A stretch of 64,000 nucleotides of DNA from Prosopocoilus inquinatus (GCA_036172665.1 CM069870.1:24092001-24156000); one strand, 5' to 3'; positions 33,597-46,068 are shown, numbered from the stretch's first letter. Translations and numbers: made by a program. The notes: generated by a model not told the origin, from the letters alone.

Positions 33597-34526
33597 TACA
33601 GGGTGTTCTTTTACTGTGTGCAAATAAATAAACCTCAGTATAAGTACGCGAAATGCTACCTTCTGCGGGTATTTTTTGGTGGCTACTGTATCCAAAAAAT
33701 TTCGGATGAACCACTTGTTTGGAACTGTTGAAATGTGCGAAATAGATAGGAAAGTCAACTCTGCCTTCCTCTCGGTATGAACACGCCCACCGATACAGCA
33801 CTCGATGTCCAACGCAAAGTTTCGTAATAATAATCACTGATATCGTTTATTAATTATTTTATTTAAAATTTTAATTCACTGACCGAAGTAATATGTTTTA
33901 CGATATCAACTATCGACGAATAAATTCCAAAATTTATGCACCAATTAAGCAAGCGCGTTAAAAATGTTCTTCCTTCACCCTTTTACGTAAAGAAAATTTT
34001 GCTGCAATTTCGCTGCTAACTACGAAAGTATTACTACTTACGTTCCTGGAAACAAAGTAAACGTAAAATTTTTATAAATCTATTAAAAATAATATGGCAT
34101 GAGAAATTACAATTTGTTTGTACCTCGCTTTTAATATGTTCGGCAGTTACGAACCGCAGCTTCTTGAATTGCACTAGATTTTAATTTCATACCTAAACTT
34201 GTAATTACTTGCAGTGAAGTTAATTTAAATTGTAAACGTTTTGACGGAGCAGTTGATCGCAGCGACGCTGAGTTACATCGACCCTACTCAAGTTCCAGGA
34301 AGGCACTGACCCTGGCCTACTTCGGCTGCGGGTCGTAATTGAAGAAGCGCCCACGTTCCACTTTTAGCTTTGCCAGCAGTTCTCAAACGGTTTAGTGAAA
34401 ATCTGCCACTACATTTTTCTCGAAAACTATTACATTTATGTTAAGAACATATGAGTTCAATCATTGTCATTCATGGTGATATATTGCAGGTTTAAATATT
34501 TGCACACAGTAAAAGAACAGCCTGTA
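33597..34526. mobile_element. Intact copy of repeat A, a 930-bp TIR element
   Basis: Both ends carry a ~30-bp inverted repeat: TACAGGGTGTTCTTTTACTG... on the left, and the inverse of ...CAGTAAAAGAACAGCCTGTA on the right. The outermost TA fits a TA target. It interrupts a reverse-transcriptase fragment, which places its arrival after the LINE. Other copies are 1240-1917 plus 4169-4386, and 58530-58715. No transposase is encoded. Confidence 0.85.
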
Positions 34527-34850
34527 TTTTGGTTAATAACTACTTGCTGTTTCCTGTGGTGTAGATACGATGCAATCCAACTATGAGCGGGACCTCTTAC
34601 GCCTGCGAAATGGAGTTTGTTTAAGAGTAGCATGTGGCCAACCGAGTCATATCGAAAAACAACAAGGCCTTTACTTTCTGTATTTAAAGCACTGACTACA
34701 GTAGAAAGCGCCTTTTGAACCACAGATATCGTCGACTTATTTTTTTTCTATAGCCATATTGGCAGTCGCTGAAAATTTTGTATTTTTCTAGGAAGCCATA
34801 CACTCTTAAGTCCTTTATCTGGCGACTGGTTCTGTGAATGGAATTTCCAA
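34527..34850 (-). pseudogene. LINE reverse-transcriptase fragment, upstream part
   Basis: On the minus strand two frames give typical non-LTR reverse-transcriptase sequence. FLEKYKIFSDCQYGYRKK corresponds to the QhGFR region. YDSVGHMLLLNKLHFAGVRG and WIASYLHHRKQQVVIN correspond to the FDSVDH...GIRG...SYL.nRkQ.V region. A frameshift lies between them and the catalytic FDLSKAFD block is degraded to VFRYDSV. It differs in sequence from the LINE at 8.8-11.6 kb, so it belongs to another element. Confidence 0.8.
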
Positions 34851-35780
34851 AAGCTGCGTATTTCACACAACAGTAATCGATTGTATTTGGGCGTCGCGTT
34901 CGGTAGTAATTATTATTGTGGTCGAGTTTGACGTGGCGTGAATTCCAATAAATAATAACAAGGCAGGCAGGGAACGCAACAGCAACGTGCAGGAGCATCA
35001 ACAGCAGCAGCAGTAACAACGGACAGCAACAAGACATGCCCGTTAATCGGCGAGTTCAATGTCATATCTGTAATTGCTCTACATGCCTGTATGGCCTACA
35101 TACAACAACAGCCGATTCCCAGATTGTTGTATGCGCGGCCATGTAATTTTTTCTTCATTAAAATTGTAATTGCATATCAAAGTTTTGGATTCCTAGAGAG
35201 AGGTCACTCGCTCAGCCTTAGGGCAATTACCGCCGCCTGTGTGAAGCAATATTGTTTCCTGAAATGCCTAGGTGTATAACGGAACGCGGCCGCTCGGACT
35301 AAAAACATTCACTCCTCGACTGCCAAAAAGTACTTAAGCATTTTGATGATTGTCGAGGAGAACAAAAAAAAAAAAGAAAAGAAGCAGCGAAAAAGAACAC
35401 GAGACATGAGATCGAATTATTGTTTCTCTTCTCTTCAGAACTCAGAAGTGGCTCACGTACCTACTACAATTTAACGTCGCGCTTTTTATTTCCGTTCTCG
35501 TGAATAGGAGGAATAAGTACTGTTATTTTTGGTACACGCCAATATTCTCCTGCGCTGTTGTTGTTGTTATTGCCGGCGATCGTCGACGACAACTGTCACT
35601 GTGTAAGGTATCTTGTCACCGATGTACATATACGACATCACAACCGAACATGCAACAACAGTCGTGCATTCTGTGTGCATTTATTTCGAAATGAACAGTC
35701 ACCATAAAAAAGCGCACGGAAAACCGAAGAAAAAGGGTTGAGCTTTCGATTAAAAAAAAAGAAAAACCAAAAAACATTAA
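34851..35780. other. Anonymous sequence
   Basis: No gene is recognised. A CAG/CAA-rich stretch at about 34975-35035 gives long Leu or Gln runs in some frames and should not be read as coding. Confidence 0.35.
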
Positions 35781-35994
35781 GGCTGAGTTGCTCACCGAAG
35801 GTTTAAACTACGTTTAACGTTAACTAAAGTTTAATTCTTTTTTTGGTTGCTCAGATAGAGATTAAGATATAAAACATGGTTTAACTGTGAATTCAGATGT
35901 AAAACGGGCTTTAACTATGAAAGAAAACTGTGGTTTCATACTTAATCCGCAGGTAATAAATTGCTGGTTTAATCGGACACTGAGCAACTCAGCC
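35781..35994. mobile_element. 214-bp Harbinger-like MITE
   Basis: The ends GGCTGAGTTGCTCA and TGAGCAACTCAGCC are perfect inverted repeats flanked by TAA on both sides (35778-35780 and 35995-35997). A 3-bp TAA/TTA duplication and GGC-starting ends fit PIF/Harbinger-derived MITEs. The interior is rich in 'gtttaa' words. Confidence 0.8.
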
Positions 35995-36559
35995 TAAGAA
36001 TTTCTTAGGAATAAACCGAGGAAGTCCATCGAATGAACTGTGCTGTTGACCTAAACACATGAAATTCATAGATTCGAAATTCATTTCAGTGCTTTACTGC
36101 AGTTAGCTTGATTGTTACGCGACGAATAATGACAATCGAGCCTACGAGGATACGAATATTCTGGTAACGTAGTGTTCGACTTTGATAACTAGGCGAAGTG
36201 AATTACAAAACATCGACATTTTTTCTTTTTTAGTAATTCCAGAACATTTTTACTGTTAGTGTGTGAGTACCACAGTGATACTTTGACCTGTCCCATAAAT
36301 AAATAAATAAATGCCTTGAACTTATTTGGTTTTCCTAAACTAATGCAATAAAACTTTCCCAAACTACATGGAAACTCCTAGGAAATACTTCATATATATA
36401 CTTTTTTTTTAATATTCGACCTGTATCTGCCAAGATGTTAATGGTTATTAGGACGCTGGTTTTAAATTGTGAGCCCCTGAAGATTTTAGGATAGGCTACC
36501 CGTCAGTCAACTCAGCAACGACGTCGACGTCGCGTCGCGTCGTGTCGCAGAAATAAAAT

Positions 36560-36700
36560 GGGTTGCATACAACTAACCTTTTAATTGTTCGAACTCCTTC
36601 CCTGGCGGTTTTGGGACGAAGCCAAGTGGTGGCTTTATTAACTTGAACACGTGAGCTTTCCGCCCATGATACTATGACTGTATGGGGAATGCTATTGCTC
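36560..36700 (+). repeat. Dispersed repeat R, copy 1
   Basis: The block 'ttgttcgaactccttcc', 'gcggttttggga', 'gaagcc', 'ggctttattaacttgaac' is shared with 40025-40110 and 42186-42270 in the same orientation. Its nature is unknown. Confidence 0.6.
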
Positions 36701-36994
36701 ATCAACTGCCTCATCCGGTGATAAAAGCGTTGTGAATATTGTATAAACAATAGTTACAGTATTTGTAACATTTCATCATTAATGTAGCGAGGAGGTGAAC
36801 TAATCACACCTAAATTACGTTTAACATCCAAAATAAATTTTGCGCGTTTAATGAGATTGAAGGACTAGCTAAAACGCCAGCTTGACAATAAAGTGTAAGA
36901 ACGGCTCACACTGGAACGGCCTTATGGAGTGACTCGGACATTGAATAGTATCACAAATATTTGCAAATTATAATTATATTTGTTGAGTAATATG

Positions 36995-38735
36995 CATTTA
37001 ATGAATTGTAGTATCTGCTATAAAAGCATAAAAACACAATTTTTAGAGAAAACAATATGTTTTTTCTTTAAAAATTAAAAATAAATAACAAGGAGTTTAA
37101 TATGATCCGTGATTGAATCGACATTATCTTTCGATATTTTTAGGGTGAATAGAACATCAAGAAATTACGTAATCTTTGTTCAAAAAATAAATAATAAGGA
37201 TATACAGGGTGATATGCGAGAATTTTTACCTCCTTTAACTTTTTTATTTTTGAACTTGGAAAGAAAAGTTTTATGTCAAATTTATACAGCCCAAATCAAA
37301 GATTTTACGGATGTTAAAACAAAAACATCTCTATTTATTTTAAAGTTAAAATGATGCAGTTTTCATGTAATTTGTTCTGACAGTTAATCATAGCAATTAT
37401 TTAATTAGTTTGAACAGGACCTACTAAATTTCACGAAACGAAGTTTCTTATCCATCTTAAAGCAAATTTTACCCGTTTTGGCTCTAGTTACCCAAATTGA
37501 AGATTATTTGAAACTTGATAAGTAAATTTGAAATAGTGTAATTCTGGCAAACATGTGACTTATTTTGAGATAATTTGGATAATTAAGTTTCTTTTGAGGC
37601 GGTGTTATTGGTGGCAAAGTGCAAAAGAACACGAAATGTAATATTTTATAAACATTTAATACTTAAAAAAAAATTTAATATTTAAAAAATAAAGTGCATG
37701 GATTTTATTTTCCGCTGTCGTACATTTATATCTTTAAAACAAACTTGTAGCAATTGTGACTTCTTATTAGAAGTAGATTTTCTGAGAAACAATAACAAAA
37801 TGACAATTTTAAAACTTCGCGAGTTGGGTTTAGAATGAAGAAAGAGTGTAGTGTCTTAAGATTTTAATAATTTTTGAAGAATTATATGTGTCAGTGAATA
37901 ATTCCTCCTGGTGGCGCTACGAACAAAAAAGTCTGAAGAAGCAATTGATGAGGAAATAAATACTGTATTTCTTGTTTTTCTTTGTCAATTCAAACGTAAA
38001 TTAAGGTTCGGCAGTAATTAAATTATCTTATAGAATCAGTACTAACTTATTGCTCATTGTAACACTGCGTTTATATTTATTATTCTTGTTAATAAGAGAA
38101 AAATGAATACTAATTCCAAAATTAAATTTAATAAAATTCTAGTATCACAAACTAAAAAATACAATTTCACTGGCTATGAATGCAAAATAATCAAAAAGTG
38201 TGCAAACTTGACATAAACTGAGATTGATGTTTTAGATACACACACGCAAATTAAACTCAAAGCTGCAGAAAGTAGCAGCTAAGTTATATATCAAAATTAT
38301 CCTTAGAGTGTACTTTTAGAGAATATCATTAGAACAGCGGGGAACTGCGAGGCTTTTAAGTAATGAAAGACTTTTTAAATAAATGAACAGACCAAATGAA
38401 TTAAGTCAATTCAGCACCAGTAAAAACTTAAATTATAGTATTCGAAGTCAGTTATCGATGTAATTGAATACACAAATATCTAATAAAGAAGATATAACTC
38501 AAAAAGTACTCATATTTATATTTAACTTTAATAGAAAATGTCTAGAACATATCCGTCTCAGACAAGTTGATTTATGGATTAGCCGACATTAATAACTTTG
38601 CAAGCGTCTCCTTATTCATATAATCATCACATTGCTGTAATATTTATACGTAACACGTAAAATATATTCAGTAATAAAAATAATGAATCTTTAAACTATA
38701 ATTTTGGATTTTCATCAAATATCCGACTTAATACA
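36995..38735. other. Anonymous AT-rich sequence with one TACAGGGTG end
   Basis: A single TACAGGGTGATATG terminus occurs near 37203 with no evident partner. No coding sequence is recognised. Confidence 0.3.
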
Positions 38736-38739
38736 TAGA

Positions 38740-38895
38740 GTCCTTCCACTGTGCGCCGTGCCGTAAATAGACGGTTATTAATTTTGTATACTTCAATTAT
38801 AACGCAGGAAGTTTGATTTTTGTCACCGAGTGCCGCTATGCGCGAAAAACGAAACATAAACTCGTCCGGTTATGTAATATGCGTTCACGATCTTT
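38740..38895 (+). repeat. Dispersed repeat R, copy 2 (3' segment)
   Basis: 'tttgtatacttcaat', 'aagtttgatttttgtcaccgag' and 'ctcgtccgg' match 40130-40235 in the same orientation, with divergence. Confidence 0.5.
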
Positions 38896-39629
38896 TCAGA
38901 CTCAGAGTAGCCCATGTTAAGGAGACATTTTTGTTGGTGTCACTAAAAATATATCAGTCAGAAAATTGACTGATACTCATTTTTAATTTTATGGTTATAT
39001 TTTGGAATACTACCACCGCCACTGTTGCCAGCTCGACTAAAGCAACTCTGAACCATTCTGTGAAAACGATAAGTATCGTCCACAGCAAACAGTTGATAAT
39101 TATTTATTTTTTCATTAAAATGGATGAGAATTTAAAAGCAGGATCTTCTTGTTGTTGCTAATGACTCAGAACTTTTTCCATGGTCATTTAGACTTCATTC
39201 AGAATTCTGTCTACTTCTTTCATCACCTCTTCCAACTCGCACACTTTTAGATGATTCTTCGGCTAACACGACAGTTCTTCAAATCCGCTTTGTTTTTTTT
39301 TTTTTAATTTGAGCGATCCTTTAATTAAACGCCTTCACTATTACACGTAAAGTTCCGCTACTTATAACTTTAGACATTTTGACGAGAGTATAATAAGAAA
39401 TATATTTGTTTTAAGTTACTTTTTACTTTAATTATGCCAGCATAGTCCACGTTATTTACTTATCGGCAACACAGTCAGTACCGCTGAAGTGACACTGTCA
39501 TTATTTTTTCCATGTCAGGTTTTTACTTCCATCAAAATACACGCAAGTAACTTAACGAAAAAAAGCATAGCCCTCTAGAGTCTAAAAAGATCGTGAACAG
39601 CTAATAACATCATATCCTTAATACATTTA

Positions 39630-39754
39630 GGGCCGAATTCATAATAAGACTTTAAATTTAAAGTTACTTTAACCTAAAAAAATACATTTGTTTTCCTATT
39701 CTTAAAGTGACTTTAAATTAAAGCTTCCTTAAAGTCTGATTACGAAAACGGCCA
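39630..39754. mobile_element. 125-bp Harbinger-like MITE
   Basis: The left GGGCCGAATTCATAATAAGA and the right end's complement TGGCCGTTTTCGTAATCAGA pair for ~30 bases, and the palindromic AAGTCACTTTAA-type interior extends the stem. It is flanked by TTA on both sides (39627-39629 and 39755-39757), the usual Harbinger target. Confidence 0.7.
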
Positions 39755-39839
39755 TTAGTATTACGCTTAATTAATCCAGATTGTCGCGTTTTATTTCACA
39801 ATATTTCTTAAGAATCTTGCAGTTTGTTTACTTTTAAAA

Positions 39840-40260
39840 CTATCAAGTCGAGACAGGATTGTAAATCGTTCAGACCTCTAGCCTAGTTTTTGCTTTGGTG
39901 CATTTTTTGTGAACGTTGTTATTCCGGCAAAAATCTAAAATTCACATACACGTCTGACCTTCACAGGGATTGGCTCGAGTTTAAAGTCAGATTAAATCGC
40001 GTTGGTTACAGCTTATGTCAACCAAGTTTCTGATTGTTCGAACTCCTTCCTTAGTGGTTTTGGGGGGGAGGCCGAGTTATGGCTTTATTAACTTGAACGC
40101 GTTTTCGATTTCCACCAAAATCTGTTCGGTAGTTTGTATACTTCAATAATTATATTACACGACGGACGTTTGATTTTGTTCACCGAGCGACGTTCGACAG
40201 CGCAAAAAAACGAAAATCGTCCGGTATCATGCTTTCCGCCAGCATCGTTTAGGGGTTTTC
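39840..40260 (+). repeat. Dispersed repeat R, copy 3
   Basis: This holds, in order, 'gagacaggattgtaaa', 'ttttttgtgaac', 'ccttcacagggattggctcg', 'agattaaatcgcgttggtt', 'ttgttcgaactccttcc' and 'gtttgatttt...caccgag'. The same order occurs at 41860-42290. It may be an LTR or other retroelement end, but no boundary motifs were identified. Confidence 0.6.
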
Positions 40261-41859
40261 CAGACGATTTCATCGCGTCAAGGGCGTATTCGCAGCGACG
40301 CACGGTGTTGCTGAGTACTAATAAAAAATTGGACAAAATTTTTTTTCATTAGAAATAGTTATATTACGTTGAAATATACATAAAAAATATAAAAATTCGA
40401 AAAGTACTTTTTCGTTTTAGGAACGATAAGACTACATAAAATGTGAAGAAAAAGTCTGGTAAAGTAAATATTTACGAAAATATTTTCTTTTTGCAAAAAT
40501 GTTCGAACAGAAAAGTTATTACTATCAATCTACATTTCAGTTCATTTATTTGTACAGTGGCGTACTATTAGGGTACTAAAACAACCTTATTTTTTTTTAA
40601 TGAAAACCTCTATTTTTATTACGAAGTGGGCATATTTTTCTACGTACAACTACAAAAACAAATTATAGTCACATAAGAATCTTTTTGAAACAAATTTTCA
40701 AATATTAATTAATAAAGAAACAAAACAAATAGATGAAGTATTTTGAATGCAGATTATCCACATCAACGCTCATTATCATGAAATGTGAGAAAATTTTCAC
40801 TGTCTCTTCAAAGGAAATTATTAAAGATAAATGCAGGTGCACTGTGACTAAAAAAAATATTGAACTAAAATGTCAATATCAATAACAATGTCAAAAATGC
40901 ATTGTTTCACTGTTTAATAGTGAACGGGCCATAATTTTATATTTATTTAATTTACTTCATTCAAAATTAAATATTTATTAAAACACTAGGTAAATAAAAA
41001 TGAAAATGGAGATTTATTAAGAAAAAAGAAATTTATATTGTACCCCAATGATTGCTGAAAATAAATAACCTGAAATGTAGGAATCGATTTCGAGCGTTCT
41101 TGTAAAAACAAAATAGTTTAGCAAATATTTAGGGTGTTCCAGGCTTTTATCCTCAGTCTATAATAGAATTTATTTTATAATCCATATAGCAAGTAGCAAG
41201 AAAAAGATAAAATACTGCTGCAACTTCCAATTCCTGAATGTGTATGTATTTATCTCACTTGTTTGATCGCAACATTTTTATCAATTCTTCTTCTGTAATT
41301 ATGACTCCTCTGTAGAAAGGAAATGTTCCATATTTTTTTCTTTTCGTAAATTTGACACAATTACTAAAATTTTCCAGTTTGTTTAAATTCTTTAAAATTC
41401 ATTTTTCAGTGATTTTTGTTTAGTGATGATACTAAACAAAAAGTTTCATCAAAAAGATATAACAATTGTAAAATATTTGTATGATTTGTACGATTATTTC
41501 TAAACTATTAAACACAAAAAAAATAATAATAGGTGAAACGATTAATTAAACATACATGATTACACAGTTCAGTTTTGAACAAACTGACTTCAGAAGGAAA
41601 ATATAATTAACAATGTTGCGATAAATTTATGGCGACTATAATGACATAACAATTAATATGACTCTCTGTCTAGCACTTACTCGAAAATTTCAAAAGGTAC
41701 TTACCCTCTTTTTACGATAAATAATAAATTAACTCCTGATCTAATATTTATTAAGTTTCTTTTCGTCTACCTTCATTTTAACATTTTGATTTTTGCCGTG
41801 TCTTGACCACAGTGTGCGACGCTTTACTATTTCGCCATTCTCACGGCTTTACTTACATC
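40261..41859. other. Anonymous AT-rich sequence
   Basis: No gene, tRNA or repeat family is recognised. Confidence 0.35.
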
Positions 41860-42290
41860 TCGTCTGACCGTAATTCGTAAGTTTTCTTTATGTTTAAACC
41901 TATCAAGCCGAGACAGGATTGTCAAACGTTCAGTCGTCTAGCTTATTTTTTATTTCAGCCTCTCTAGCATTTTTTGTGAACATTTTTATTCATTTCATTT
42001 CATCGCTTTTATTTACATCTCGTCTGTCCGTAATTCGTAAGTTTTTCCTATGCGCATCTCGACATTAATCCAGATTGTCGCTTTACAATATTTCGCGTCT
42101 ATATTACACGTCTAACCTTCACAGGGATTGGCTCGAGTTTAACGTCAGATTAAATCGCGTTGGTTCCAGCTTATGTCAACTAAGCTTTTGATTGTTCTAA
42201 CTCTTTCCTTAGTGGTTTTGGGGCGAAGCCAAGTTGTGGCTTTATTAATTTGAACGCGTGTACCTTCCACCGGTATCGTTTACGATTTCT
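41860..42290 (+). repeat. Dispersed repeat R, copy 4
   Basis: The block order matches the copy at 39840-40260, with an internal ~45-base direct duplication: 'tttacttacatctcgtctg' near 41848 and 'tttatttacatctcgtctg' near 42009, each followed by 'ccgtaattcgtaagttt'. Confidence 0.6.
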
Positions 42291-42994
42291 CCAGCTTTCA
42301 GCTTCGATGTAATGAAGAGTAGCAGTTAAGTTCTTTTAAGAAAACGCGTGCGCTAACTTAATAACTCAGCTGCTCTGTTAGCTGAAAAACCAGCGCTGTA
42401 TGATCATCTAAATAAATAATAATAAAGCACACGAAACACAATGCCATTTCGTAAAGTGTACCAAACGCCAGTTATTTTAAGCGCTGCTAAACGAAAATTA
42501 ATTTGACGTCATTAATCGAACGAATGGGGATTGACTGATAGTCAGGTTAAGCTTCTTTGACACTCCACATCAAAATGAAATTATAAATTTACTCTCGTAT
42601 TTCATCATCCTATGATACAATAAATACAATATATGAATTAGATTGTTCGAACGACAATAAGGAGGACTTGTTAAATGCGAAGGCGTAATAAAAAGTGAGT
42701 AAGTGAGGAATAATGGTAATTTTGAATCATTTTTCGCGAGTAGTTCGCTGGCGCCACGTGCACGGAATATCAAGAGGACCAACTCATAAAATCGGCCATA
42801 AATAAAAGAACAGCATCGAACATATTTAAAATATGACGTAAATGTAATAAGTTTTATTCTTTTTGGCGAATACATGTTTTTATTATTATATATTATACAC
42901 ACACACGTGTAAGCTTTGTTGATTCAAAACCCTCGCTTTTTTTTTCTTGAATACAGTATGTTAAAATATATTGGAGACTGTGGTTTGTAGTACA

Positions 42995-43243
42995 AAGAAA
43001 ATGGATTTAACATCCTAACCACAAAAAGTTTGTTTAAAAACTAAGTACGTATTTCGGTAGCTATGCTATCTTCAGTAGATGCGTTCTTCTTGGTAACAAG
43101 AGAAGTTTTCTCTTGTAATTAAGAGAAGTCTTCTCTTGTGTTCAAGAAGAAGGCATCTACTGAAGATGGCAGCATAGCAGCCGAAATACGTATTTAGTTT
43201 TTAAACAAACTTCTTGTGGTTAGGAGGTTAAATCCATTTTCTT
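42995..43243. mobile_element. Foldback carrying two hammerhead-like motifs
   Basis: The two arms, ~110 bases each, are inverted copies with ends AAGAAAATGGATTTAAC and its complement. The centre has further AAGAGAAG-type inverted words. Each arm, read outward, contains CTGAAGA, a stem, then CCGAAA. The size, palindromic form and ribozyme position match a paired terminal repeat of a Penelope-like element. Confidence 0.8.
43157..43197 (+). ncRNA. Hammerhead-like motif in foldback
   Basis: Stem I CTA (43157-43159) pairs with TAG (43195-43197). The core is CTGAAGA, stem II GGC/GCC with an inner GC pair, then GAAA. Stem III strands ATAC and GTAT adjoin without a loop, so stem III would need two RNA molecules or two copies. 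The cleavage triplet would be ATT. The opposite arm has the same layout with stem II TAGC/GCTA. Confidence 0.5.
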
Positions 43244-43249
43244 AGAATA

Positions 43250-44470
43250 CAGAATTATTCAAACGTCACTTACTTACTATTCGTCAAGTTAAAACAATTT
43301 GAAAATCAAGGAAGAAGAGTTTTATACACGGTTGTGTAATATTAAGCTGGGATAGCTAACATTGTGGAACAAAGCGCAGCATAATTCGCCATTTTTAAGG
43401 TTGCCAAAATGCGATGCTCTCATTGACAACAAAAACATGCGTGCAAAGAGATATAGCGTTGAGAATCCAAGATCCAGATATGTTAAAACATGCAATTTAT
43501 AAACCCAACCCAATCGTTATGCTTTCAAGAATTATTTCTTAATGGGACACATAAATTCCTTTTTCCTATGTTGCGCTTATATCAAAGTTATTTTGCATCC
43601 ATCTACAATAGCTCACTTAAGTGCCTTAACACCCTAATAGGGTCAATTTACTTTTCACAAGGTTGATAAGTTTAAAATGTCAAACAAAATCATATGTCGT
43701 TAGAGTGCGCCGAGTAAACAATAACTTTTAATTGAAATTGTTCTCTTGAAATGTCATACACACGCAGCGGTTGGGTCTTAAACATTTACAGCAACACCAT
43801 GTAAGGTAGATTGCTTTCGAACAACTTCCTGTGTTTCCCTCAAACTCAGTATAGTTCACTTTTTTTAATACGAAAACGCGAAATAAATTTGCTGACTTTC
43901 GCGATGCAATTTGTCACCAGCGGGCACTAAGTTGCTTAATTTTCAAAATTGCGGTTTTTTCTACATTCAGTGGAAACAAATGCCAATTAAATCGTTGCTT
44001 TTTTGCAGCAATGAGACCCCCCTGATCTTATTTCAACAGGTTTTTTTTTTATATGCACATTAATTTCAGCCCAAAATTTTTTTCTCAAAAACAAAAAAAA
44101 AATTGGACCGCCATCTCACGTTCTAAAATAATTTTCCGGGGAACTAATTAAGTGAACGTGTGAGTCGAGTGGAATATTGAACTGTTGACAGATGCCACCG
44201 CATTTAGTCTGCGATAGTGTGAAAGACTATTCAGAAGACAGAATGAACAAGTTACCAACCACATCGTGTTAAAAGAGGTTTCATGCGAAGCCAGTACAAG
44301 TTTCGATCTGTAAATTTCGTTTTCTATAAAAATATTGCTTTAAAAGCGCATAATAAAATAAACAATATAATAAAACTACAAAATGACAAATAAAAAAGCC
44401 TAAACACAAAAATATTTCATTTTTACTTGCTTTACTTACTTAAGTTTGTAATTACAATAATAATTTTAAG
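43250..44470. other. Anonymous sequence
   Basis: No gene or repeat family is recognised. T-runs and A-runs occur at 44040-44100. Confidence 0.35.
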
Positions 44471-44517
44471 TACAAAGTTTTTTTAATCTCGAACCGGACA
44501 GAAATATGAAGGGAAAA

Positions 44518-44560
44518 CACTCAACGTTTCGCTATAGATTTATAGCTTCGTCAGGAGTGA
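44518..44560 (-). ncRNA. Hammerhead motif in Penelope-like element, copy 1
   Basis: On the minus strand: stem I CACTC and GAGTG pair perfectly. The core is CTGACGA, stem II GCTATA/TATAGC with loop AATC, then GAAA. Cleavage triplet GTT follows AC directly, so stem III is just ACGT without a loop. ACGT is self-complementary, which would let two RNAs form stem III jointly. Minimal or dimeric hammerheads are described for Penelope-like elements. Confidence 0.7.
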
Positions 44561-44696
44561 AAAAAGTAAATAAACAAGTTGTCAAGAGAAACGAAAAGAT
44601 AACATGATTTTAAACTAAAATACGAGTTAACCGGAATAAAGAGAAAAGTAATTAGAACTAAATTAAAACTATTTTTTTTTTAATTAACTGACAGAT

Positions 44697-46068
44697 CTAT
44701 ATCCTATTTAAAGAGTCCAGAAAACTACAAAATATGTCATTTAAATTTTCAAAGTCCGTACGTTTATTAATAGAAGTTGGAGACATTTTAATTTTACACA
44801 TTTCTATGAAACGTCTTTTAAAAATATTAGATTCACTGTACAAAATGTCAATATTATCAAAGTCAAAATTATGATTATTTACTAATGAATGCTCTACAAG
44901 CATTGAATGATTTTGATTATTTTTTTGAATATGATATTTATGTTGGTTTAAACTGTTTTTTAAAATTTTGGCACGTTTCACCTATATAAACAGAATTACA
45001 ATTTGAACATTTGATTTCATAAACCACGTTAGGTTGTTTTAATTTCGATATTTTGGTTTTTAAATTCGAAAAAATTAAATTTAAATTATTCACAAATTTA
45101 CTGGCTAAATTAAATTGTTTTTTGAAAATGTGTTTAAATGTATTGTGTAATGGTTCAATATAAGGCAGTGATACGTACTTATGGTTCGAAGTTTGTCTAA
45201 TGTTATTAGAGACATTTGAATTTTGTAAGTATTTAATACGATTTTTAATTATTGATTCAATAAGATTTATTGGATAAGAATTTTGAATAAGAGTTTTCTT
45301 TATTAAATCTAAGTTATCATAAATGAAAACTTTATCAGAAAGTAAAATAGCTCGATCTGTTAATGAAATAATAGTTGCAATTTTATAATTTTTGGGTGTG
45401 TACGAGTGAAAATTTATGTATCTACCTGACCAGGTAGGTTTATGAAACCAATTAGTAATTAATTTATCATTCTGTCTGATAATATTTACATCAAGAAAAC
45501 TCAATGAATTATTTTCTTTTTCTATTGTAATTTGTAATCTATTATGAAAAGAATTAAATTTATTTAAAACAAAATCTACCTTATCAGAAGGCAAAATCAG
45601 TAAAATGTCATCTACATAATGAAAATATAACGTTAAATCGAATGATAAAGAGTTAAAAACAGATTTTTCTAGTTCTTGCATAACAATTTCAGTTAAAGCC
45701 GGAGATAAAGGAGAACCCATTGCTGTACCAAAAATCTGTTTATAAAATTTATCATTGAAAGCAAAATAAGATGTTTCAAAACATAAATCAACTATTTCTA
45801 AAAAGTTATCTTTGGAAGTATCAGTAAAATCTTTAATCTCCAACCACCTATCATTAATACTTTTTAAAGCTAAATCTTTAGGAATGTTAGTAAATAAAGA
45901 AATAACATCTAAAGAAATTATAATGCAATTATCTGATACAGTTATTTGTTTTAATTTTTCTACGAGTTCAAAAGAATTTTTTATAAAATATTCTGATTTA
46001 CTAGTAACCTGAGTAATGATTTTTGAAATAAATTTAGATAAGTAATATGGAGAAGAACCAATAGTGGA
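44697..46068 (-). pseudogene. Penelope-like reverse transcriptase and GIY-YIG endonuclease
   Basis: Read from 46068 downward the frame is open well before the first internal ATG-like codon. It encodes ISLDVISLFTNIP (motif A with its aspartate), then QIFGTAMGSPLSP, then YFHYVDDILLILP (catalytic YVDD) and LSFLDVNI. At the C-terminus lies the GIY-YIG endonuclease start, VVYEIKCSNCNSVYIGET. One extra base near 44965, compared with copy 2, shifts the frame; the remainder (NNQNHSMLVEHSLVNNHNFD, then KRRFIEMCKIKMSP) is in another frame down to 44697. The N-terminal part of the reverse transcriptase is missing at the truncation. The enzyme would prime reverse transcription at nicks made by the endonuclease. 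The copy is inactive. Confidence 0.9.

Noticed and set aside
34975..35035. Leucine-rich frame near the RT fragment suggesting a signal peptide
   Set aside because: It derives from a CAG/CAA-type simple repeat.
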